Source: an uncultured Bacteroides sp. (GTDB taxonomy: Bacteria > Bacteroidota > Bacteroidia > Bacteroidales > Bacteroidaceae). Taken from it: a DNA stretch of 64,000 nt. The DNA is taken from contig CAUHML010000002.1 in assembly GCA_959606905.1 (NCBI GenBank), forward strand, positions 1-64,000, in the 5' to 3' direction. How positions within the stretch are numbered: the first letter of the stretch is position 1; every line of letters begins with the position of its first letter. Both the position numbers and the translations under genes were made by a program. The notes under the pieces were generated by a model, which was not told the origin of the DNA, ran no database searches, and saw only the letters and a program-made list of their open reading frames with translations. Of the stretch, positions 57,013 to 64,000 are shown one piece after another.

Positions 57013-57453
57013 ATGGAAAAAAATGCGAATGAATCTAAGAAGATACCTTATAATATAAGGGAAAAGAAAGTAAAAACAGCAGCTTATCGAGACATGATCA
57101 GCCCTGCGTTAGCCGATGAACTTTATGACAAAATAATGAGTATCATTGTTGTTCAGAAAAAATACAGAGATCCAAATTACTTGGCCAAAGATATGGCTAA
57201 AGAATTGAAGACTAATACACGATACTTATCGGCAGTCATTAATTCTCGTTTTGGAATGAATCTGTCTGAATTGAAAAATAAGTATAGAATTACTGAAGCT
57301 TTACATTTACTAACCGATAAACGCTATAAAGATATGAAAATAGAAGAAATCAGCGAGAAGGTAGGGTTTGCTAATCGTCAGTCTTTTTATGCAGCATTTT
57401 ACAAAAATATAGGTGAAACACCAAATAGTTATAGAAAAGGAAAAGACCAATAG
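57013..57453 (+). CDS. AraC-type HTH regulator, paralogue 2
   Basis: 146 residues. It has the same architecture as the gene at 51940 and long shared stretches (ELKTNTRYLSAVINSRF, VGFANRQSFYAAFYKN). The AraC-type double HTH covers about residues 55-140. The frame opens further upstream (56866), but that part reads through a terminator hairpin, so ATG 57013 is the start. It is a probable regulator of the conjugative element, possibly controlled by the leader hairpin. Confidence 0.85.
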   Translation: MEKNANESKKIPYNIREKKVKTAAYRDMISPALADELYDKIMSIIVVQKKYRDPNYLAKDMAKELKTNTRYLSAVINSRFGMNLSELKNKYRITEALHLLTDKRYKDMKIEEISEKVGFANRQSFYAAFYKNIGETPNSYRKGKDQ

Positions 57454-57552
57454 TATTGGTACCTGTTATGTTAAACTAGTAATTCTTATATCTGAATAAT
57501 ATAGAATTGAAATTAGAATTGGACCTGTCTAACTTGTTTTGGACAGGTCTTT

Positions 57553-57915
57553 TTATAAACGGCGGTTCAATAGCAGGGAAAGTGGGTAGATGTACTGGTT
57601 ATAGATTCTCATGTATTCTAGGTTGGGTTTTGTTTGGATGAACGGATCTGTATTGTCCGTGTAGAAAAATATGTCGAGAATATCTCCGTTTTTTATTTTG
57701 TTTGCTCCATGGGTAGGAATGTCTTCTACATCGCTGAAGTACTCTAATGGGAGCGATTCTAATGTTTCTGGTGTCTCTTTACCCAGCATATTCATTTCCC
57801 GGTTAAATAAACCAAACTTCTTTAAAGTGTAATCGATCCTTATTCCGTAAGGACGGTTTATATGAAAACTTTCTTTTGCCTTCAGGTAATATTCAATGGG
57901 AGTATCTATATTCAT
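57553..57915 (-). CDS. Hypothetical protein
   Basis: 120 residues with a globular, charged and aromatic composition (YYLKAKESFHINRPYGIRI, NGDILDIFFYTDNTDPFI). No family recognised. It is convergent with the AraC-like gene 2. The uniform codon usage and normal composition favour a real gene. Confidence 0.6.
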   Translation of the reverse strand: MNIDTPIEYYLKAKESFHINRPYGIRIDYTLKKFGLFNREMNMLGKETPETLESLPLEYFSDVEDIPTHGANKIKNGDILDIFFYTDNTDPFIQTKPNLEYMRIYNQYIYPLSLLLNRRL

Positions 57916-58442
57916 TTTTCTTTTGCTGCTTTAATTTATCTTCTTCTTCCCTTGTATTGTTCTCTACGGATTATTTTATCAAAATACTTCTTCTAAACTT
58001 GGACGAAGATTCTTTGATGCGTTAATTGGCAGAAAAAAGGGAAAGGTAGAATTGGACATTCATGTTGTTGTGTCCAAATCAATTCCGAATACAAAATTAA
58101 TATTAAAAATCTGATTTTGCTTATAGGAAAATATTCCTTTTTATCTTTTTAGTAGTTAAGATGAAGTGTTTATATATTCTGAAATATCTAATTATGTAAG
58201 TATATATGATTATGTGTTTTGACTGGTGAATTTTATGTTTGATTATTGGACTTATATCCGATTGATACCTGAAATGCTAATCTATGTTATTGATAATTAG
58301 ATGATAAAAAGTGCGTTTATGTACGATTTATCTGTGCTATACTTGTCTTTTGCGAAATTAATATTAAATAATTAAAGTTTGTTTCGTATAATATTCTCCA
58401 TGATTTATAATCTCTATTCCTTTGCCGGAAATTAAAGTAAGG
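57916..58442. other. AT-rich gap before the tra-region ParA
   Basis: About 520 bases with no recognisable gene. It probably contains the promoter of the ParA-methyltransferase-tra operon, but I could not identify a clear TAnnTTTG box. Confidence 0.4.
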
Positions 58443-59105
58443 ATGATTGTTACTTTTTCAAATAGGAAGGGAGGCGTTGGGAAATCGAGCCTTTGTGTGT
58501 CGTTGGCAAACTATTGGTCATCGCAGGATATTCCTGTCCGGGTGATTGATACAGATCCCCAACAATCTCTTCTTATTGCCCGTGAAATAGACATGAAGAA
58601 GGAAATAACCCTCCAGCCCAAATTTGATATTCAACGTTTCGAGTTATATAATGAGCTTAATAAACTACCTGATTATATACGGCAGTTGAAACAATCCGGT
58701 AGCCATATTCTATTTGACGTGCCTGGTGGTATGGGCAATGATCTTTATATGCATATTGTGTTATTCTCTGATTTTGTGATTGTTCCGTTTCAATATGAAG
58801 ATTTTTCTATTGAATCGACAGGAGAATATGCTACTGTATTGAAAAAATTAGGTGAGGCTTATCCCACATTAAAGCGGGAGGTCATATTTGTTCCGAACAT
58901 GGTAGATACGCGAATCGGGCGAGCTGCCGACCGACAGCGTTGGGATGCGTGGGATAGAGATATAGATAGTGTGGCTATCCGTTCTCCCAGAGTACCATTA
59001 CGGGTTTGCCTGCAAAGACGGAATACGCTTTTTCAAACTCCGGAAGAACTGTCTTGTGTATCACCTTGCTTTGAGTTCATTACGAGCCTAGTTTTTAAAA
59101 AATAA
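58443..59105 (+). CDS. traA: ParA/TraA-like ATPase at the head of the transfer region
   Basis: 220 residues. Deviant Walker A NRKGGVGKSSLC near residues 8-19, VIDTDPQQSL, and a Walker-B region HILFDVPGGMGND. In Bacteroidales conjugative transposons a short ParA (TraA) commonly opens the transfer region, as here. ATG 58443 is favoured over an upstream in-frame TTG (58422). The role in transfer is inferred from position. Confidence 0.8.
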   Translation: MIVTFSNRKGGVGKSSLCVSLANYWSSQDIPVRVIDTDPQQSLLIAREIDMKKEITLQPKFDIQRFELYNELNKLPDYIRQLKQSGSHILFDVPGGMGNDLYMHIVLFSDFVIVPFQYEDFSIESTGEYATVLKKLGEAYPTLKREVIFVPNMVDTRIGRAADRQRWDAWDRDIDSVAIRSPRVPLRVCLQRRNTLFQTPEELSCVSPCFEFITSLVFKK

Positions 59106-59133
59106 CTATGAAAAGTAATAAAACAATAGAGAC

Positions 59134-59395
59134 ATGAGTAAAATATTTGTCATAGAACCGCCTTGGGCAAAGAGAAAAGGCGGTCTGCGAAAATCACGTC
59201 CAAATCAGAGTAGAAATTTTGGTTATGAAACCATGTCCACCTCGGATATATTTTGTTATCAAATGATTGAGGACTTGTATCCTGGTTTCCCAAAAATGGG
59301 TGCTTTTTCAAGGGGAAAAACGTACCGAATGGAAGCAATATGGAAATCAGTGTGATTATTTTGATATGAAACCAGATTTATTTAACGAAGAATAA
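59134..59395 (+). pseudogene. MT-A70-type adenine methyltransferase, deleted and frameshifted
   Basis: The first 40 codons (FVIEPPWAKRKGGLRKSRPN, then NFGYETMSTSDIF) are the start of an MT-A70-like methyltransferase, with the EPPW catalytic motif. The middle of the protein is missing. The end is split between two frames: KMGAFSRG in the first and EKRTEWKQYGNQCDYFDMKP in the second, the latter reaching the stop at 59393-59395. So there is an internal deletion plus a frameshift near 59315. Confidence 0.75.
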
Positions 59396-59397
59396 TA

Positions 59398-60066
59398 ATG
59401 CCGATAAGCGAAGTCTATAACATGGACTGTATGGAATACATGAAGGATATTCCTGATAAGTTCTTTGATTTAGCATTGGTTGATCCCCAGTACGGAATAG
59501 ACATAATGCATAAAGGCGGAATGCCGCAGCATTTAGGCTTTAAGCAGTATAAACGCAAGGATTGGGATAAGAAACCACCCGGCAAAAAATACTTTCAGGA
59601 GTTATTTAGAGTGAGTAAGAATCAAATAATCTTCGGTGGCAACTATTTTACTCAACACTTTCCTGCTAAAATGGGTTGGATCGTTTGGGATAAAGGGCAA
59701 CATGGCTTAACAATGTCTGACGGTGAATTAGCATGGACCAGTTTTGATAAGGCGCTTAGAATTATTACACTAAACAGATGCACAATTGGTGAATATGGCG
59801 GAAATATTCACCGTTGCCAAAAACCAGTCAAACTATATGTTGAAATACTAAGGATGTACGCCAAAGAAGGGGATAAGATTCTCGATACGCATCTTGGCAG
59901 TGGAAGTAGCAGAATAGCTGCTTATAGGTTAAACTTCGATTTCTATGCCACCGAGATAGATGAAGAATACTTTGATGCTCAGGAAGAACGTTTTCGTTAT
60001 GAATATTTCGGGGAACTCAAGACTAACAAGGGAATTTTGGTGCAAACAAGTTTATTTGACGTATAG
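59398..60066 (+). CDS. DNA N4/N6 methyltransferase
   Basis: 222 residues of the beta-type N6-adenine/N4-cytosine DNA methyltransferase class. The catalytic motif is DPQYG (29-33, a variant of DPPY). The SAM-binding motif is C-terminal, ILDTHLGSGSSRIAA. It is likely an orphan methylase with no nuclease partner, which may protect the element's DNA from host restriction during transfer. It starts two bases after the stop of the broken MT-A70 gene. Confidence 0.88.
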   Translation: MPISEVYNMDCMEYMKDIPDKFFDLALVDPQYGIDIMHKGGMPQHLGFKQYKRKDWDKKPPGKKYFQELFRVSKNQIIFGGNYFTQHFPAKMGWIVWDKGQHGLTMSDGELAWTSFDKALRIITLNRCTIGEYGGNIHRCQKPVKLYVEILRMYAKEGDKILDTHLGSGSSRIAAYRLNFDFYATEIDEEYFDAQEERFRYEYFGELKTNKGILVQTSLFDV

Positions 60067-60083
60067 CATAATGAATTAATAAA

Positions 60084-60566
60084 ATGAATACAGCTTTTGA
60101 AAAATCGATTAATAGTACTGACGAATGGTATACACCGAAAGAAATAGTAAACGCTCTGGGGGTATTTGATACCGATCCATGTGCCCCAATTGCTCCTTTA
60201 TGGGATACAGCTAAGGTTATGTACAACAAGAACGATGACGGATTAACTAAAAAATGGAATGGCCGTGTTTGGCTAAATCCGCCTTATTCTCGTCCACTTA
60301 TTGAAATGTTCGTTGAGCGGATGGCAGAGCACAATAACGGTATCGCTTTACTCTTCAATCGCTGCGATAGTAAGATGTTTCAGGATGTCATCTTTAAAAA
60401 AGCAGTATCAATAACGTTTCTACGTGGGCGGATTCGCTTTTTCCGTCCGTCTGGTCTCCGCGGGGATTCACCTGGTTGCGGGAGTGTTTTAATTGCCTTT
60501 AACGAAGAGAATGCGAAAATCTTAAGAAACTGCAATATTGCAGGAAAATATGTACGGATCAATTAG
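60084..60566 (+). CDS. Phage-type DNA N6-adenine methyltransferase
   Basis: 160 residues of the PF05869 (Dam-like, phage) family. EWYTPKEIVNAL and FDTDPCAPIAP open the protein. The catalytic motif is WLNPPYSRP (about 67-75), and FLRGRIRFFRPSG is highly characteristic. Probably another anti-restriction methylase. It is 17 bases after the previous methyltransferase gene, so the same transcript. Confidence 0.9.
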   Translation: MNTAFEKSINSTDEWYTPKEIVNALGVFDTDPCAPIAPLWDTAKVMYNKNDDGLTKKWNGRVWLNPPYSRPLIEMFVERMAEHNNGIALLFNRCDSKMFQDVIFKKAVSITFLRGRIRFFRPSGLRGDSPGCGSVLIAFNEENAKILRNCNIAGKYVRIN

Positions 60567-60575
60567 AGAGAAAAT

Positions 60576-61145
60576 ATGGATATGAGCCCATTCGGAATAT
60601 TTACGATTGTATTGATAAGTCTTTATGCTGTGTATTATGCGGTACTTATCACAAGAGATATATACGGTCAGAAGAAAACCGTAAAAAATGAAGAGGAAGA
60701 GTTTGATGTAACCTCTTTACAGGAGGAAGATGCAGCTGTTAATGTAGAGGAATCTGAAAATGGGTTTTCACTAAATTCTTCGAGAAGGAATGATGAGGTT
60801 GCGAAAACGACCTCTTCTGTATCATCAGGAGTAGTCGGGCATGATATGGTAACTGACAGAGAGAAAAGTTTTTGTGAAAAAACAGTTCATGATAGTCCTG
60901 TTTCTTTTGCACCTTCTACTTCTTCCAGTTTTGTAGCTGCTACTAACTCGGCTGAATCGACAACATCATGCGAAAGCGGTGATACGATTACAGATAAGAA
61001 GATAGATAAAATACAGGAGGAAATGGATGAGATTGCTCCGGTTGGTAATCTGGCTATGAGTAAGGAATTTTTTCGTGACCTCTTGTTACAGGCTAATAAA
61101 GAGGGTTCGTTGTTCGTTCAGAAAAAACATGTGCCTGCCGTATGA
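60576..61145 (+). CDS. traD: TraD-like conjugal transfer protein
   Basis: 189 residues. An N-terminal membrane helix (about 5-25) is followed by a long Glu/Ser/Thr-rich disordered region and a short conserved C-terminus (MSKEFFRDLLLQANKEGSLF). Its position immediately before two DUF4134 (TraE) genes matches TraD in Bacteroidales conjugative transposons. It overlaps the next gene by four bases. Sequence alone gives no biochemical role. Confidence 0.65.
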   Translation: MDMSPFGIFTIVLISLYAVYYAVLITRDIYGQKKTVKNEEEEFDVTSLQEEDAAVNVEESENGFSLNSSRRNDEVAKTTSSVSSGVVGHDMVTDREKSFCEKTVHDSPVSFAPSTSSSFVAATNSAESTTSCESGDTITDKKIDKIQEEMDEIAPVGNLAMSKEFFRDLLLQANKEGSLFVQKKHVPAV

Positions 61146-61474
61146 TCCGACGAGGAAAAATAATCAGTTTACTGATTTTTGCATCGGGAATGGTGCAATC
61201 TGCGTTCGCCCGATGTGGCGGAGTGGACTATAGTTGGGGAGCCGGTTCATTGGCTACGATGCATGATTTCGTAGTGACAATGATGCTCTATGTACTATAC
61301 ATAATCTATGCGATTGCTTCGATTGTAGCTATTATAGCTTCAGTCCAAATCTATATCAAAATGACAAATGGAGAAGAGGGTGTGGTAAAGTCTATCCAGT
61401 TGGTGGTTGGAGCTTGCCTGTTTTTGGTGGGTGCTTCTATAGTATTTCCCGCATTTTTCGGATACCGTGTTTAA
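61142..61474 (+). CDS. traE: DUF4134 (TraE-like) membrane protein, copy 1
   Basis: 110 residues. Signal-like N-terminus, then two transmembrane helices (about 45-72 and 82-105) with the DUF4134 segment QIYIKMTNGEEGVVKSIQLVVGACLFLVGAS (seen as QIYIKMTNGEEGVVKSI). It is a pilin-like or channel component of the mating apparatus. It is paralogous to the next gene. Confidence 0.8.
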   Translation: MIRRGKIISLLIFASGMVQSAFARCGGVDYSWGAGSLATMHDFVVTMMLYVLYIIYAIASIVAIIASVQIYIKMTNGEEGVVKSIQLVVGACLFLVGASIVFPAFFGYRV

Positions 61475-61529
61475 TAATCAGAACTCAACTGCGCAGAAGA
61501 GTATATATCAAGTAAAATTATTTAGAAAA

Positions 61530-61895
61530 ATGAACAGAAATTTTCAAAATCTAATCGGGAAGCTGGGTGCTTCACAACGATTTCAAATGCTTATGTGTCT
61601 GCTGGTTTGCGGAACGGCATCGGTGCTTGCACAAAGCAGTGCTGGTGATTATACGGCCGGAACAGACGCTTTGGCTACAGTGACGGAGGAGATAGCTAAG
61701 TATGTACCTATCGTTGTCAAACTCTGCTATGCGATAGCTGGTGTTGTTGCTGTGGTAGGTGCTATCAGTGTGTATATTAAAATGAACAACGAAGAACAGG
61801 ATGTCAAGAAATCAATTATGATGATTGTCGGTGCCTGTATCTTTTTAGTAGCTGCTGCGCAGGCACTACCTCTGTTCTTTGGTGTAACAGCTTAA
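61530..61895 (+). CDS. traE: DUF4134 (TraE) membrane protein, copy 2
   Basis: 121 residues from ATG 61530 (a GTG at 61467 overlapping copy 1 is less likely). Signal-like start to about residue 32, then two membrane helices separated by VYIKMNNEEQDVKKSIMMIV, the DUF4134 hallmark. TraE is an essential transfer-apparatus component in CTnDOT-type elements. Confidence 0.85.
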   Translation: MNRNFQNLIGKLGASQRFQMLMCLLVCGTASVLAQSSAGDYTAGTDALATVTEEIAKYVPIVVKLCYAIAGVVAVVGAISVYIKMNNEEQDVKKSIMMIVGACIFLVAAAQALPLFFGVTA

Positions 61896-61902
61896 AATAG
61901 AA

Positions 61903-62208
61903 ATGAGTACAGAACAGAAACAGGAGATTGAGTATCCCGAATATCCGGTGTTCAGAGGGTTGCAAAGACCTCTTGAATTCATGGGAATTCAGGGCAGGTA
62001 TATTTATTGGGCAGGTGTTGCAGCAGGTGTTGCTATCATTGGTTTTATCGTGGCTTATTGTCTTATCGGCTTTGTAGCCGGTCTCGTCATATTGGTAATT
62101 GCCATTGGTGGTGGCGCATCGCTTATCATCCTAAAACAGAAACATGGCTTGCATTCTAAAAAGGTTGACAAGGGTGTGTTTGTTTATGCCTATTCAAAAA
62201 AAATGTGA
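61903..62208 (+). CDS. traF: DUF4133 (TraF-like) membrane protein
   Basis: 101 residues. YPVFRGLQRPLEFMGIQGRYI is the conserved DUF4133 opening, and two membrane helices follow (about 38-57 and 60-82). The tra operon order TraE-TraF is kept. A strong hairpin follows at 62265-62297, before the next gene. Confidence 0.88.
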   Translation: MSTEQKQEIEYPEYPVFRGLQRPLEFMGIQGRYIYWAGVAAGVAIIGFIVAYCLIGFVAGLVILVIAIGGGASLIILKQKHGLHSKKVDKGVFVYAYSKKM

Positions 62209-62264
62209 TAATTAATTATCCTGTCCGAAGAAAATATAGGGCTATACTGAGTTATTGAACATTG

Positions 62265-62297
62265 ATAGGCTCATTGCCCGATTGGGGGTGAGCCTAT
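62265..62297 (+). terminator. Hairpin dividing the tra operon
   Basis: ATAGGCTCA (62265-62273) and TGAGCCTAT (62289-62297), with additional CCC/GGG pairing inside, followed by TCTTT. Lies between traF and the lipoprotein gene, so it may terminate or attenuate read-through. Confidence 0.6.
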
Positions 62298-62315
62298 TCT
62301 TTAATTGAATTGAAG

Positions 62316-63848
62316 ATGAAATTATTCTATTTCATAATTCTTTCCTTATTGTTTCTGACCTCTTGCAGAGGGAAAGAAAAGGAACAGAAAGCTATACAGG
62401 CGATAACGGTTGCGGAGGCGATACGTGACCAATGGCATCGTAGCCGGAAAGCATTGGAACTTGTCGTAAAAACTGACCAACCGGAAGTTTTGGCGAAAAT
62501 GGGTAAATTAGGTGTTTATTCATACTCGCAGGATGCTACGGTGGAGGAACGACTCTCTTTGACAGGTGTTGCCTTCAAATATGTGTCAGACGGAAAATTT
62601 CTTCCTGATGGTGGGGAAATACTGACGGGCGATTCCACGGCATCATTTTATGCATGCTACCCTTATATATCCGGAATTACGCCTAATGATACTTTATGGC
62701 TGAATGCTCCTTACAGGGAGGTTCTGTATGGGAAGGAGGTGTCGCGTTCGTTTGTAGATCGATTTACGATAAGTATGAGGATGCAATGCGCATTGTCTTT
62801 ATTACGATTACGTTTGGAAAGTACGGACATCACAGACTTGTTAAATAAGGTAAGTGTATCAGGACCGCAATTATTTACACATGCCGGATATTCACCTTAT
62901 ACGGGTGAGTGGCATGGATTGTCGGATGCAAACCGGCCGATTGAGTTTCTGTTTGATCGTGTGATGAACAACTATCAATATGTGGATGTATTGCTTCCTC
63001 CAGTGGACAGACCGAGTGACATTACGGTTTCAGTGAGTGTGAATGTTAAGAAATATACTTTACATACAACTCTACCCAGGCTGAAACGTGGAGAAATGAC
63101 TCAGTTAAACCTGATGCTGGATGCGTCAGGATTGAAAATCAGTTCGAGTTGGGTTGAGGAACAAAGAGATTACCTAGTTACTTCGGAGAATAAGATTGAT
63201 ACGGTGAAGGTTGGGCATTACTTACAGGATGATGGTTCGGTGAGTACGATCCGTGATTCGGCTTCAGTTGCGGTAGTCTTCGTTACGGATGGTAAACATG
63301 GGAAGGCTGTTGCTCTGAAAGACTGTGTAGGGACGAAACTGTTTTCTTCCGGGAAACTGACTTCCGGGAGGGTATTCCGAACAGTTGATGAGACAAAAAA
63401 GGAGGGTATTATTAATCCTTCCAAAACGGATGGGGTAGAAGAAGAGTTTCGTTTGGTATATAAACCTTCTTTGCCATATCCGGAAAGTTGTGCGCTGGGA
63501 TATACCAATGGGTGTACTTTGTGCAGGGGTCTCTTGCGGAAATATGAGAACGAAAAAAGGGAAGGCGTAGCTGAACGCGGAGATGAAATGCTTGAAGAAC
63601 TTATGACTAGGAAGGGGGCCTATGTGCCTGCTGTGGCAGAACTGGTACACTTATACTATCTATTTCATCCTTATACTGAGCAGCCGCTTGTGCTTGAAGG
63701 ATTGGATTTACCCAAAGGAGAATACCTTTCATCGAGTGAGTCTTCGGATTCAAACTTTTATATGTTTGATTTCAATCATGGAGTTGTGACAGGGGCTTTC
63801 CCGAAAAAGTTCGCACGGATGAAACTCCGCTTGTTTTATGTCTTTTAA
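62316..63848 (+). CDS. Lipoprotein of unknown function (fimbrillin-like by eye) inside the tra region
   Basis: About 510 residues. The signal peptide ends in a lipobox, LFLTSC, with the Cys near residue 17. The body is beta-rich with FYACYPYISG-like segments reminiscent of Bacteroidales fimbrillin/Mfa-like proteins (SFYACYPYISGITPNDTLWL). Later it has a CALGYTNGCTLCRGLL cysteine cluster (about 395-412). It may be a surface-exposed mating-pair or adhesion factor carried by the element. The assignment as fimbrillin-like is uncertain. Confidence 0.65.
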   Translation: MKLFYFIILSLLFLTSCRGKEKEQKAIQAITVAEAIRDQWHRSRKALELVVKTDQPEVLAKMGKLGVYSYSQDATVEERLSLTGVAFKYVSDGKFLPDGGEILTGDSTASFYACYPYISGITPNDTLWLNAPYREVLYGKEVSRSFVDRFTISMRMQCALSLLRLRLESTDITDLLNKVSVSGPQLFTHAGYSPYTGEWHGLSDANRPIEFLFDRVMNNYQYVDVLLPPVDRPSDITVSVSVNVKKYTLHTTLPRLKRGEMTQLNLMLDASGLKISSSWVEEQRDYLVTSENKIDTVKVGHYLQDDGSVSTIRDSASVAVVFVTDGKHGKAVALKDCVGTKLFSSGKLTSGRVFRTVDETKKEGIINPSKTDGVEEEFRLVYKPSLPYPESCALGYTNGCTLCRGLLRKYENEKREGVAERGDEMLEELMTRKGAYVPAVAELVHLYYLFHPYTEQPLVLEGLDLPKGEYLSSSESSDSNFYMFDFNHGVVTGAFPKKFARMKLRLFYVF

Positions 63849-63860
63849 ATAAACTCTGTT

Positions 63861-64000
63861 ATGACAATATATGTGATTCTTTTTATTTTCGCTTTGTGTA
63901 TTGGAATGGCTATCTCGGTATCAGTGTTCGGAACGGGTGGAAAACGGAAGAAAATGTTTAAAGAAATTTATTTCTCCATTGAAGAAACAACGGAGGGAAT
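63861..64000 (+). CDS. Partial gene running off the window
   Basis: Begins MTIYVILFIFALCIGMAISV, a membrane helix, then a basic segment GGKRKKMFKEIYFSIEE. Only 46 codons are visible. It is 12 bases after the lipoprotein gene and in the same direction, so it is part of the transfer region. No family can be assigned from this fragment. Confidence 0.6.
   Translation, partial: MTIYVILFIFALCIGMAISVSVFGTGGKRKKMFKEIYFSIEETTEG

Larger units (their letters stand above)
51940..64000. mobile_element. Left part of a conjugative element (CTnDOT-like tra genes)
   Basis: ParA proteins, DNA methyltransferases and a run of TraD-, TraE- and TraF-like genes in the typical Bacteroidales order identify a conjugative transposon or integrated plasmid. 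It runs past the right edge. The left boundary is not resolved; it lies somewhere between about 50.56 and 51.94 kb. Confidence 0.65.

Overview
The window looks like a Bacteroides (order Bacteroidales) chromosome. Many genes are preceded by the Bacteroidota -7 promoter box TAnnTTTG. There is a subclass A2 (CepA/CblA-like) beta-lactamase, a fimbrillin-type lipoprotein, and the conjugation and mobilization families DUF4133, DUF4134, DUF3987 and DUF6371 that are typical of this group. No rRNA or tRNA gene was recognised.

Positions 1-18.1 kb are ordinary chromosome: a lytic transglycosylase, an Fpg/Nei-like glycosylase, an epimerase-lipocalin fusion, a large PAS/histidine kinase/receiver hybrid, an SDR, a MATE transporter, a fimbrillin-like lipoprotein, an RluA-family enzyme, and a probable bla-VOC-GNAT operon. 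A striking array of six GAAAC/GTTTC palindromes on a 22-bp period lies at 17.43-17.56 kb. At 18.5-22.05 kb sits a type IV restriction operon: an EVE-McrB ATPase, McrC, and a third, uncharacterised nuclease-like protein. Core genes (alcohol dehydrogenase, SpoU methyltransferase, yjbQ) follow to 24.6 kb.

From about 24.6 to 50.56 kb I infer an integrative mobilizable element of about 26 kb. It is bounded by the direct repeat TACTTGCCGATRCA (24613 and 50546). It has a tyrosine integrase, a multi-HTH excisionase-like protein, DUF3987 and DUF6371 replication proteins, and MobC with a relaxase at its right end. Its cargo is a defence island: a metallophosphoesterase/DinD-RhuM fusion/YdeI-like operon; a four-gene operon of two TIR proteins, a stand-alone SLOG protein and a ThsB-like TIR protein (28.0-31.0 kb); a divergent Xre regulator; a type I restriction-modification operon (hsdR-hsdM-DUF1016 nuclease-hsdS); and an Mrr-like endonuclease. 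The hsdS locus is an inverton. A complete gene faces two silent, inverted specificity cassettes that share exact inverted repeats with it (54 bp and 25 bp), and a tyrosine recombinase gene lies between the cassettes.

From 50.6 to 51.9 kb there is no intact gene, only an Rhs-core remnant. From 51.9 kb to the end is the left part of a second, conjugative element: two paralogous AraC-type regulators, two ParA ATPases (one with a small partner protein and a very AT-rich upstream tract), a PP-loop/PAPS-reductase-like protein, adenine methyltransferases (one a wreck), and the start of a tra operon (TraD-like, two DUF4134/TraE, DUF4133/TraF). A lipoprotein gene behind a strong hairpin follows, and one more gene runs off the edge.

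The best candidate for an undescribed system is the TIR-TIR-SLOG-TIR operon. Its gene content resembles Thoeris, but it lacks a recognisable SIR2 or membrane effector and has a separate SLOG protein, so which protein signals and which kills is open.
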